Source: Fistulifera solaris
Taxonomy: Eukaryota > Bacillariophyta > Bacillariophyceae > Naviculales > Stauroneidaceae
Length of the DNA stretch: 64,000 nucleotides
Direction of reading: 5' to 3'
NCBI GenBank assembly: GCA_030295235.1
Contig: AP026132.1
Span: forward strand, 327,501-391,500
Shown: positions 1 to 10,072 of the stretch, piece by piece
How the letters are laid out: each line of letters starts with the position of its first letter
How positions within the stretch are numbered: the stretch's first letter is position 1
Translations under genes and position numbers: made by a program
Notes under the pieces: model-generated
What the model was told of the DNA's origin: nothing
The model's input: only the letters and a program-made list of their open reading frames with translations
The model's database searches: none

Positions 1-586
1 CCTACGCACAGAGCGAAAGGAAACATCATATAGTGAAACCAGAATGAAATATACAAGTACCGTTGTCAACATTCCTGCTGTTGAGGAAATCTTCAATTTA
101 TTCTGTGGGCAACGTGCCAAGAATCTTGTGCTTCTGATTGAATGAAACTGACCGATTCGCGCTTCGTGAAACTTCGCGATGTCGGACATTTTTCTCCTCA
201 AACGCTCTTGCAAATCATTTTATTTGATGAGAAAGCAAAACCTTTGTGACCAATAAGTGAATGGGAGCGGAGATCTGGATATCCCTTGGGAGACCCTTAG
301 GCTTCAGATGAACTCGGTTCATTTTTGTCAGGTGGTCTTTCCACTTGGCTATGCAAATAGCCTGTAAAATAGAATAGGTTGCGGTCGACAGTAGATAGAT
401 GCAGTGTGATCACAGGTTTATGGTCGCAAAATCAACTGCGGCTCCTCGTCGGTTAGAGGAAATCGTGACATTCAAATGATATCGTCGAACCACTCGAATG
501 CAAATAATAAGAGACAAAGGTTGTTATCTATGACAAATTACTGATGCGAGGTACACCGTCACACTAATTAATATTTAGCGACCCTA
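1..586. other. intergenic, left edge
   Basis: I see no gene, RNA gene or repeat in this stretch. It lies downstream of the minus-strand trpD gene and presumably holds its 3' untranslated region. Confidence 0.5.
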
Positions 587-1732
587 CTACTTCCCAGCAA
601 TTTCTTGACTAACACGGATCCATTCCTCCAGCAACGCGATGGCCTTGCCTTCTTCCAACGTCGTTCGGGCCAATTGAATGCCTTCTTCGATCGTCGGTGA
701 CATTCCGTACACATAGCAGCCAAATCCCGCATTCAACACAATCGAATCTCGCTTGGCATCGGTATGCGTTCCGCCCAAAAGTACTTCCCGAAACTTTTCG
801 GCGTTTTCTTCCGGTCCGCCTCCCTTCAAATCACTCAACGTACAACGCGGGATATTGACACTCAACGGATCGAACTCGTACTCTGTTTCTTCGTAACCAT
901 CTCCTACTCGTTTGATTTCCAAGATACGAGAAGGACCCAGTGGACTGATTTCATCCAACCCACAACCATGAATGATCACCACATGATCGACGCGTCCGAC
1001 TTGTTTCAACGCACCGGCCATGAGCGGTAACAATTCCGGATGGAAGACTCCAATTACCGCATGTTGGGCTCCGGCCGCATTCGTCATGGGACCGAGAATA
1101 TTGAAACAGGTACGGACTCCCAGTTTTTGACGGACCGGTGCGACGGATTTCATGGCGGGGTGATTGATGGGGGCAAACATAAAGGCCACATTGACCCGTT
1201 CGACGCATTGTGCGACTTGTGCGGGAGAAAGATCCACGACGACACCAAGTGCTTCCAGGACATCGGCCGATCCGCAACGACTACTCACACTCCGGTTGCC
1301 CGCTTTGGCGACGATGCAGCCGCAGGCGGCGGCGAGTACGACCGAGGCGGTACTGATATTGATGGTATCGGCTCCATCTCCGCCCGTGCCGACGATATCG
1401 AGTAATTTGCGACCCGGTAATGAGACAGATTGACAGGCATCATTCATGGCTTGTACCATACCGGCGATCTCGGCGGGTGTCTCTTGTCGGGCGCGGAGGA
1501 GTGTCAACAGAGCCCCGACTTGGACTTCGTCGGCTTGATTGCTGAGAATGTGTGAAAACGCCGCACAAGTTTCTTCTGATGTTAAGCGACGTTCGCCTTG
1601 AATGAGGGTTTCAATGTAAGGTTTCAGTGAGGCTGATGTGGCAGTGGCGACGGCATGATTCCGTTGTGGAATGAAAAAAGCGGTCGTCGTAATGAGGAGT
1701 GAGCAAAGGAGGGAGGATCGAAAGAATAGCAT
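587..1732 (-). CDS. trpD: anthranilate phosphoribosyltransferase, plastid-targeted
   Basis: Transfers the phosphoribosyl group of PRPP to anthranilate, the second step of the tryptophan branch after chorismate. The 381-residue single-exon protein carries the PRPP-binding GTGGD motif at residues 115-119, then GNRSVSSRCGSADVLEALG, and the NHPAMK substrate-pocket segment. Length matches the bacterial enzyme (about 340 residues) plus a presequence. Residues 1-18 are a hydrophobic signal peptide ending TTTA, followed directly by Phe-Phe. This is the ASAFAP-type junction known to route proteins into diatom plastids, so the enzyme probably acts in the plastid stroma, where this pathway is normally placed in algae. 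No frame breaks. It is divergent from the LRR gene at 2181, with 448 bases between the starts. Confidence 0.95.
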   Translation of the reverse strand: MLFFRSSLLCSLLITTTAFFIPQRNHAVATATSASLKPYIETLIQGERRLTSEETCAAFSHILSNQADEVQVGALLTLLRARQETPAEIAGMVQAMNDACQSVSLPGRKLLDIVGTGGDGADTINISTASVVLAAACGCIVAKAGNRSVSSRCGSADVLEALGVVVDLSPAQVAQCVERVNVAFMFAPINHPAMKSVAPVRQKLGVRTCFNILGPMTNAAGAQHAVIGVFHPELLPLMAGALKQVGRVDHVVIIHGCGLDEISPLGPSRILEIKRVGDGYEETEYEFDPLSVNIPRCTLSDLKGGGPEENAEKFREVLLGGTHTDAKRDSIVLNAGFGCYVYGMSPTIEEGIQLARTTLEEGKAIALLEEWIRVSQEIAGK

Positions 1733-2180
1733 ATTAATTTTTTTGCGCGAGACGGTGACTTATGACTGCTCCCTGCTGAATCGAAATTTTGTAGGATGAT
1801 GAAAAAGAGGCTTGTTTTCTTTGATAGGATGAAAAATTATTTGTTGTAATACTGTAGTTGATGTTGATGGAGCCGATCTTCCGATGGCCGATGGCAAGCT
1901 TATTTTCAGCTTTTCTCGCGTCCGCAAAAATGCAGACGCAGACGTGAGGCATCCGTCTGTCTGTGGTCCGTAACTTTTATTGCAACGCGCAACGCAACAA
2001 AACACGGTTTTTTTTAGTCCATCTTTCTTATTCTTTTAGTCTTTTATTACCTTCCTATCACTGTCTTCACTTCCAGAATTATGAGAGAAATTCCTTCACT
2101 GCAATCCCTCTGCTTCCGTTCCGTCGGTTCACCCGCTTGTTCGACGGAAGAAGCCTTTTGTCCCCCTCGAAAATCACGAC
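1733..2180. promoter_or_regulatory. divergent promoter region, trpD / LRR gene
   Basis: These 448 bases separate two outward-facing start codons, so they must hold both promoters and 5' untranslated regions. There are T-rich runs near 2006-2015 and 2030-2045, but I cannot name a specific binding site. Confidence 0.45.
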
Positions 2181-3329
2181 ATGAGCCTCGCGAGTCGTTT
2201 GTTGCGTCGGTTTCATGACACCCAAATGACACGGATCCCTTGCATCGGACAAGTGCGTCGTGAAAATGCGAATCAAGTTGATTTGCATCATCCGTTTGTG
2301 GGGTCACGACTCGGAAATGGACTATTAGTGGCGCAGTACGGAAATCCGGCCCTCGATGTGTTGCAATCGTACGTGGACGCCTTGGTAGAAATGGGACGTA
2401 TGGATGATCGACGACTCGGGAAACGATTTTTCGAGGAGTACAAGGCGAATATCCGAATGACGGAAACGAACAGCGATGTCCCGCCGGATCCGAAGAAGAT
2501 AAAACGATCGAGTCGATCGGCTCCGCTTGTATTAGCGTCACTTTCCTTGTACAATTGTTCCATCGGTCGTGATACATTCGAAGCGTTGATTGCTTCCCAT
2601 TTACCGAATCATTTGGCGGTATTGGATTTGACCGGTGTCAATGGCTTGACCGACGAATTGTGTCGCATGATCCTGAAAGAGATGCCGCATTTGCAGCGTC
2701 TTTCGGTCAAAAACTGTCGACGCATTTCGATACAAGCACTCACGCCGCTGGAAGGTTCCGATCATTTGACATGTTTGGATGTGGGTGGTTGCTTCAATAT
2801 GTCGGCGCCGGAATTGTTGCAGGATGTCGTGCCCAAAGTACCGGCGTTGACGGAATTGCATGCGAGTGGCTTGGGATGGACGGATGTTACCGTCGGGCAG
2901 TTGATGGCGTTGCGTCCATCGTGGACGGGTCTCAGTTTTGGTTTCGCATTGGCGTCTCCGACGCAGAATCTGACTGCCAAGAGTTTGCGTGAAGATTTGG
3001 TTGTTTGCTCGAAAACATTAAGGTCCTTGGCGTTGCCCTTTTGTGAAACACTGGTCGACAATGCGTTACTGGGCATGTTGGGGCGAAATTTTCCGGCGCT
3101 GCAGTTTTTGGATTTGCGGGGCAATCCGGCCTTGCAAACGGTCACCGGTTGGTACGACGGTCGTGCCTCGGCCGATTTGCCACCACAGCCGCTGACCGTA
3201 CTTGGGAGGTATACGTCGTTGTCCGCATCGTCGGTGGAAGAAACGAAACGAATTCATCCTTTAGAAACAACGGATTTAGTGGTGATACTGGATGGTGGAG
3301 GTATGGGTGCGGCAATTCCAGTCCGATGA
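2181..3329 (+). CDS. leucine-rich repeat protein (AMN1/F-box-LRR type repeats)
   Basis: A 382-residue single-exon protein. From about residue 105 to 330 it has irregular repeats of the cysteine-containing LRR class, with phrases such as LAVLDLTGVNGLTDELC, LQRLSVKNCRRIS, LTCLDVGGCFN, LRSLALPFCETLVDNAL and LQFLDLRGNPAL. This pattern is typical of AMN1 and F-box/LRR substrate adaptors. I see no convincing F-box, signal peptide or membrane span, so the specific role is unknown. It could be a ubiquitin-ligase adaptor or another protein-binding scaffold. The N-terminal 100 residues are not repeats and match nothing I recognise. The frame is intact. The start is the first ATG, directly after the divergent promoter. 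Confidence 0.75.
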   Translation: MSLASRLLRRFHDTQMTRIPCIGQVRRENANQVDLHHPFVGSRLGNGLLVAQYGNPALDVLQSYVDALVEMGRMDDRRLGKRFFEEYKANIRMTETNSDVPPDPKKIKRSSRSAPLVLASLSLYNCSIGRDTFEALIASHLPNHLAVLDLTGVNGLTDELCRMILKEMPHLQRLSVKNCRRISIQALTPLEGSDHLTCLDVGGCFNMSAPELLQDVVPKVPALTELHASGLGWTDVTVGQLMALRPSWTGLSFGFALASPTQNLTAKSLREDLVVCSKTLRSLALPFCETLVDNALLGMLGRNFPALQFLDLRGNPALQTVTGWYDGRASADLPPQPLTVLGRYTSLSASSVEETKRIHPLETTDLVVILDGGGMGAAIPVR

Positions 3330-3417
3330 ATGGTGAATTTTCATGCAACTACGTAAGGCGTACTAGCCATTGCATAGTCTATAAACAATTGTATTCAATT
3401 CGACTATTGTATTAAGC

Positions 3418-6400
3418 TCAGTCATCGTATTCATCATCGTAGCTGCCATCTTCTTGGCTGTTGTAACTTTGTGATCCTTCTTCATCGTCGCGACTGTAAT
3501 AACTGCCGGATCCTTCTTCGTCGTCATCGTAATGATTTCCTCTGCTACTTTTGCTTCTAGACCCCTCTTCGTAGCTTTTAGAACCATCGTCATCGTAAGA
3601 GCCTTGTTCTCCGTCATCATAGCTTCGAGAGCCCTCTTCATCGTCGTAATAAGATCCTTCACCGTCTTCGTAGCTGCGAGACCCCTCTTCATCGTCGTAT
3701 TGAGATCCTTCGCCTTCTTCGTAGCTGCGAGAGCCCTCTTCATCGTCATAACGAGATCCTTCGCCTTCGTCGTAACTTCGCGAGCCGTCTTCGTCATCGT
3801 AATGAGATCCGTCGCCTTCTTCATAGCTGCGTGAGCCCTCTTCATTGTCGTAATGAGATCCTTCGCCCTCTTCGTAGCTACGAGAGCGCTCTTCATCGTC
3901 GTAACGGGACCCTTCGCCATCCTCGTAGCTGCGAGAGCCTTCTTCACCGTCGTAACGAGATGTTTCGCCATCGTCGTAGCTTCGTGAGCCCTCTTCATCG
4001 TCATAACGAGATCCTTCGCCATCCTCGTAGCTGCGAGAGCCTTCTTCATCGTCGTAGCGAGACCCCTCACCATCATTGTAGCTGCGGGAGCCCTCCTCGT
4101 CATCGTAACGAGATCCTTCGCCATCTTCGTAGCTGCGAGAGCCCTCTTCATCGTCAAAACGAGATCTTTCGGCTTCATCGTAACTCCGCGAGCCATCTTC
4201 ATAACTTCGCGAGCCATCTTCGTCATCGTAACGAGACCCTTCGCCTTCATCGTAGCTGCGAGAGCCCTCTTCGTCGTCATAATGAGACCCTTCGCCCTCG
4301 TCGTAGCTGCGAGAGTTTTCGTCGTCGTAACTCCTGGAATCATCCTGGCCATCATCGTCGTAAGAGCCCTCATCTTTCTGAGAATCGCCTTCTTCGTCGT
4401 AACTGTTGGCATCATCGCTATAACTTGCGGAGTAATCTTCGTCATTGTACTCGTTTTGTTCAAAAAGATCATCGGCAGTTCGTCGAATAGCATCCGCGTC
4501 TTCGTATCCGTAGTCTTTGTCGTCCACAACAGCGCTCCCTTCCTCACTCCTAAAATAGCTAGCCTCCTCACTGGCTTCCTCAGTGCGTGATTGGTCGTAG
4601 CTTCCAGATTGCTCATCGTCATCATACTCATCATCGTGGCTTCTTTCTTCGGAATAGCTGCCTTCGTCTGAATAGCTCCCCTCGTCCGAGTAACTACCTT
4701 CGTCCGAGTAACTGCCTTCATCTGAATAACTACCACTATAGTCTTCATCATCGTATTCATCTCCCATATTGGCCCCCAATGTACTAGCGGCAGCAATCGC
4801 AGCAGACCCATCTGTGCCTCCGGCAGTAAAATTTCGAGCTTCACGCTCGGGGATTCCCCTTGCTTTTGTGCACAGCCTTGCGTGCACGTTGGGTGGCCGA
4901 ACGCGCCGACATGGTTTGAAGAGTGTTGATGAGCTCTGTTTCCCGCCCCGCAAACTGGTCCAGCATGTTATCGATATTGTCGATTTCGTCGGGCACGCAC
5001 TGCTTGACAAGTTCCTCTACTTGCTTTCGATACTTCTCTCTACGTTTCATTTCTTGCGGAGTAAGGTTTGGTTGTGATCGAGAATCTGCTGTTTCGTCGT
5101 CGTCCGCCTGGCTTGATTCATCCTCGTCATCATTAGCCGAATATTGACTTCCATCATCTGTGATTTCGCCATTTCGGGATGTTTCCGCTTTCGTAGGAAC
5201 CGACAAATCATCAAATGCTTCAAAACCTCTAGCCGCTTCCATCACACCGTCCCAATCACCGCGATCGACCATTGCATCGAGATGACGCATATTTTCTGGT
5301 TGCACGGTTGTCGTGCGACTCACACCGTCGGTGCGGGAAAAATTGCCACTTTCATCATAGGTACTAGATTCACTTTCAGTATACTCGTTTTCATCGCTTG
5401 GGTCGGCGTCTTCTGTCGAAACTTCCTGAAAGCCCATGGCGTCAGCTTTCCCCATGCGTCTGTGTCGTTACTAACCCAGCCAAACACATCATCCGATTTC
5501 TTCAATTCGTCAGGGTCATCAAAAGCGTAGTTGGCAACATCTTCAACATTTTCGTCGAAATCTTTTTCATCGACTTGGAAGTCAAAATCCTTGTTGTCAT
5601 CAGAAGCTCCGGCTTTCTTTTTACCAACCAGACCACCGGTAGCTTTACCAACGACACCCAACCCTACGTCGCCGACTGTTTTAGTTCCCTTGATAGCTGT
5701 TTGACCTACTGTCTGCACACCTTTTACCACTTCTCCTCCTACAGTCAAAACACCCTTTTGTACACCTTGCACAAGAGTCCCTCCTAAACCGCCGAAAGCA
5801 TTGAGAACATTGCCAGTGGTCTTGTCCAGTGCACCACGCATACGGGATCGCTCTCGATCTTTTGATTTTTCAGCGGCAAATGTGCCAGTTACCGGGTCCT
5901 CTTCACTTTCCTCGTCGCTATCTGGGACCACAGTGTCAGGTTTGGCAAATAGACCACCATTATCAGAGTCATCAGACTCCTCTTCAAAACCAAAACCATT
6001 TTTTGATTTATTACCCGGTGCCCTCTCAGCTTCAGCGCCATCGTCACTACCATTTTCGGTAGCCTTGGCGGATTTTGTTTTCCCTTTAAAGTTGGAAAGG
6101 CGAGAAGAAATGGTCGAGAAATCCCCGCCCTCTGAAATGAAACGATAAATGCCATAACCTCCTGCCAGAGCTAAAACGATGCAAACACAAATGATGATGA
6201 TAATCTTCATTGGAGAGCCACCACCACCTCCGTTAACGGGCGTCAAAGGCTGATCAGAAGGCGGCGCGGCCGGCGGCGCAGGCGAGGCGTCACGCTTTTT
6301 TATGTCTGCTGTTCCGACAACACTTATCGTCACTGTATCATCAACCTCTTCTAGTAAGCCCTGTAAGGAATTGCCTTTGGTAAGAGCGGCCTGTGCATAC

Positions 6401-8763
6401 TTAGTCCAAGCATCCTGACGATCTTCATTAGCGAAGAGGACATCAAAAGCAGCATAAACAATAATACAAACTGTAGATTGTTCTGTGACCGTCTCCGGAC
6501 AATTCGTATCGACAACATCAAAGAAATCGATGGAGTCTTCAACGAGACCGGTGACTTGTACTCTTCTTTGATAACGCAAGTATCGTGTTGCCTCACCAGC
6601 AGTCGACTCTTTCAACGCTGCGAGCTCTTTAACGACCTGCTTGACAAACTGGTCGTAAGCAGAATCTAAGGCCCGGCGGTTTTTCCCAGATCGTAATGAT
6701 GCGGCACCCAAACCGGCCGAGTTCGCCAATATAAACGCATTGTAGATTGTTTGTACTTTAGGGTCAGCAGGCGAAGCGGTAGGACCAGTAGCCGTGGGCT
6801 CGCCACCAGGAGTTGGCGCTGATGGCGCAGCATCTCCTGAGATAGCTCTTGCGGTAGCTTCGCAGACATCTTCCAAAAACTTTTGCTGTTCTGCAGTGAC
6901 ATTGACTCCTCGAAGTGCACCTCTGATGTTTATAGACAAATCATCTTCATTTCCAGTAGCCAGCGCGAAAAAGTTATCTTTCAAAACTTTCGGAAGATCA
7001 TCAAAAGGATCTGTCAACGCGAATTCTTCGGTGTTTCGACTCAAGAAGCGCACATACTCTGACTGGTCCATTTTGCTGTCGCGGGACAGGTCAGCAATAA
7101 CCATATCCTGTTTACATGACTCAATATCAATCTCAACATCGGTTCCTCCTGGTGAAGCAGTCGGCGTACCCTCGCTATCTCCGGCAGCAGCTTCCGCGAT
7201 TGCTTTTTCCGTAGTGTCACAGACAAATTGAAGATTACTTTGTTGTTCATCTGTTCTTTCAGCATCAGTATTCCCTTCTACAGATATCATGTCACCCGCC
7301 GTGTTGCCGTTGGTGGATGTCAACGACGTAAATGCGTCTTTCAGCTCTTGTGCGAGCCCATCGTAAGTACCATAAAGTGCACGAATATCGATCTCTTCCT
7401 GGGGCAGTCGCGTCAGAAATATGAAATACTCTCTGTCGGACAAAAAACCATCCCGGGTAATATCGGATTGAGAGATCACCGATAAGCAATCTTCGAATGT
7501 AAACAGTTCCGCTGACTCTCCCGGAGAACTCGACGGCATCTCATCTCCACCTCCTGCCGCAGCATTCATCGCTGCTCTTGTATCATCACATATCTTCTGA
7601 ATGGAGCTGTCATCACCGTCCACAGAAAGCATGGTTCCGTCTCCATTGCTAACAACCAATGCATTGTAGCTATCTTGCAATGGCACTGGCAAACCGGCAA
7701 AATTAGCATACTCGCGGAAAAATCCATCTCCCACTCGATCCAGAAACAGAAAGTGTTCTCGTTTGTTCAATTTACCATCACGTGTGATGTCGGAAACCTG
7801 AAGATTGGATTTGCAAAAATCAAAATCAAAAGTGAATTGCCCACCACCTGGTGCCGGTGCAGCGACCGGAGCAGGAGCTGCTACAGGAGCCGGTGCAGCG
7901 ACCGGAGCAGGAGCTGCTACAGGAGCTGGTGCAGCAGCCGGAGCAGGGGCTGTTACAGGAGCTGGTGCAGCAGCCGGAGCAGGGGCTGTTACAGGAGCCG
8001 GTGCAACGACCGGAGCCGGTGCCGTTACCGGTCCGGCCACGGGAGGAGTTTCCCCGTCGCTATTTTGCGCGAAAATACTAGCCACTAACGTTTGCTGGCA
8101 TAAATTTTGAACAAATGCTTTTTGTTCTTCAGTAGCGTCGCGGTGCTGTGTTTTCCCTCCGTACACATCAATCGAACCGACACTCGGTTCCATGAAAAGT
8201 TCAAAGACGGCCTTCACGGGCCCTGGCAAGTCGACAAATGGTGTGGTTAAACCGTACAGCTCTCCCGACAAGCGATCGGCCAAGCGCGTGAACTCCAGCT
8301 CTCGATCTAATCGGTCGTCTCTTCCAATATCCGCCAGCGAGATGGCCAACAAACAATTTGTGCTCGTAAGCTCCAAGTCAGAGCCGCCGATAATCCCCGA
8401 GTAAATACCAGCGCAAGGTCCTGCTGCCGCCGCAACGTCCGTAATGGCCAGTGGGTCCTCGAACGCCTCTTGCAGTTCGGGCGGTAATGCGGCAAATTGT
8501 GCGACGGAGATCCCCGACAGCACTCGGATGGCTTCGACGAATTCTGCTTCGTTTAAGGATCCGCTGGCGTCGCTGTCGGCACCCTTCAATGCATCAAAAC
8601 ACGGAGCATAGGTCGTAGATGGGGGAAGCGGAGCCGCTGCTGCCGCACCGAAGAATGCCGGAAGAAGAAGCCAGGAACGTTTCCTCCGCCTCGAAATCCG
8701 GAGTTCGATGGGTTTGCTCTGCCATCTTCGCCGCCTTTTCTCTTCTGTACATCGCGGTATCAT
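3418..8763 (-). CDS. type-I membrane protein with EF-hand-like ectodomain and acidic Ser/Tyr repeat tail (frame-broken)
   Basis: About 1,782 residues once the frame is restored. Order: basic N-terminus and hydrophobic signal segment; about five Cys-bounded modules of 110-120 residues, each with a 12-residue EF-hand-like loop (for example DITRDGFLSDRE, with D1, D5, G6, E12); an Ala-Pro linker after the second module; a juxtamembrane domain; a span near 6,150-6,210 (KIIIIICVCIVLALAGGYGIY); then a cytosolic tail. The tail holds a conserved stretch PDEIDNIDNMLDQFAGRETE and ends in acidic Gly-Ser-Arg-Tyr repeats. Frame breaks: one base missing at the CCCC run 5450-5453, and two apparently missing at 4849-4859 (GGGG and CCCC). 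The middle 600 bases therefore read in another frame. Ectodomain, span and tail order match the divergent gene at 10073. Function unknown; calcium binding is inference. An alternative start is the ATG at 8725 in another frame. Confidence 0.75.
3630..4330 (-). repeat. 51-bp coding minisatellite, about 13 units
   Basis: Degenerate tandem units of about 51 bases encode a 17-residue unit in two halves, GSRSYEDGE and GSRYDDEE. Some units are truncated (one half missing near 4190) and many carry conservative swaps (D/E, R/H/Q/Y). They form the cytosolic C-terminus of the 3418-8763 gene. The opposite strand stays open across the repeat only because of its biased codons. Confidence 0.85.
7845..8040 (-). 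repeat. Ala-Pro-Val coding repeat (linker)
   Basis: Near-identical 18-base units encode alternating APAPVA / APAPVT blocks, forming a rigid proline-rich linker between the second and third ectodomain modules of the 3418-8763 gene. Such repeats vary in copy number and are prone to assembly collapse. Confidence 0.8.
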
Positions 8764-10072
8764 TATTTCTTACTTCTAGTTTGAATGCTTCTCGTCCGAA
8801 CGAGGCGATGAAATAAATTGGAACTTGCCACAACAGGCAGCAAAAGCCCTTTCTATTACTATCTCTCTTTCAGCAAAATCACTTCTGCATTTTGCGGGGG
8901 AGGTAAAAAGGGGCACTTTTTCAACAAGGAATGGGATTGACACTTTCGAAGAGTGTGTCGGTTGAAACGATTAACCACCGTTTTCAACCAATCAAAAGCC
9001 TAAGCCTCAGTCTTGGTCACTGAATCACGAATTTCAGTACAAGCAACTGATTTTGAGTGCCGGATGTAGTAGTGGGTCTCTACTTTGTTTGTTAGTGTCG
9101 AAATGTCAAAGACATTTGTAAGTACACAATGAACCCCCAAAAGGTCTTTCATTTCTTGGCGAACGGAACGCCATTTTCTTTCATCAAAGGGTCGAATTAG
9201 GCGAGAGACGATGTTTTGGAAGACGTTGGAAGACGATGGGCGCGCACAACATTCCGTTCCATCACAGCAATTACCAGAGGCCTTGCTCTAGCTAAAAACA
9301 CATTAGGGCAGCAACTCGTCGAGTCAAACCGGTAGACCCTGGAGAAAGGTTTTGCACCGACAGATCGACGCCTTAGTTTGACACCACAAATTACAGGTTT
9401 TTATTGAAATAGACATAAAGCTCTAGAGCGAGCAATTAACACGCAATTCATTGCCATAAGCTCGAGACCTACTGGAAGAAAATTGCCTTTTGGTAGATCT
9501 TTTAGAGTCTCACTATTATGCATCCATCAAAGGACTCGCTGGGTTAAATGTTCGCAAAGCACATCTATGTAAATTAAGCTATCTCTAGAGAGGGCATCCA
9601 ATGGGTATTGGAGAGGGTCTTATTCAAAGAAATTTGCACGTTTCCCATCTTGTCGAGACATCTTAGGCAGGAAAGAGTCATAGTATCGTAGCGGTATCAT
9701 CTTCAGCCGCTGGCGTCAACGGCGGAGTTTTTTTCGGTCTTGTCGAAAATTGTGACCCGATTGACTTTTTTGGTTGAAGCACATCGGTATAAGCGCCATA
9801 GTGTGAGTACCACACTTCCAAATATTTAGGCATTTCGACGATTTTTACTAGGCACTCCAAGATTATTGCCCTTCTGGACCACGTCGCACAGTCTAGGGTC
9901 TAGCGACTGTATGGGAAGCTCCGACCAAGATCGAGCTTAAACTGTACATCGTACATTTGCCGAGGAACGACTAAAAACCTGATCTTCTATTCATTCCATC
10001 GTCGTCTTTATGCATGTTTGTTGTTGACATCCTAGAAAATTTACAAGCAAGAAGTTCTAAGACTGCTGCAAA
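8764..10072. promoter_or_regulatory. divergent promoter region between the two EF-hand-like receptors
   Basis: About 1.3 kb separates two head-to-head paralogues. The only open frame worth noting is a 60-codon minus-strand one at 9678-9860 with no recognisable features. An imperfect hairpin lies at 8960-8989 (arms GGTTGAAACG and CGTTTTCAACC), just after a near-palindrome centred on TTCGAA at 8941-8955. A further short inverted repeat (ACAGTC / GACTGT) lies around 9890-9908. No transposase or terminal repeats seen. Confidence 0.45.

Noticed and set aside
3630-4330. CRISPR-like regular array
   Set aside because: The units are contiguous, degenerate and coding, with no unique spacers; it is a minisatellite in a eukaryotic gene.
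3532-4490. Long plus-strand open frames across the acidic repeat
   Set aside because: They mirror the biased codons of the minus-strand repeat, have no start context or domain, and would be Ala/Val- or Arg/His-rich nonsense.
5440-5460. Programmed -1 ribosomal frameshift at G-GGA-AAG
   Set aside because: The heptamer has the slippery form and the -1 frame is the right one. But the same gene needs a second, opposite change 600 bases on, and homopolymer breaks are spread over many unrelated genes, so an assembly indel is simpler.
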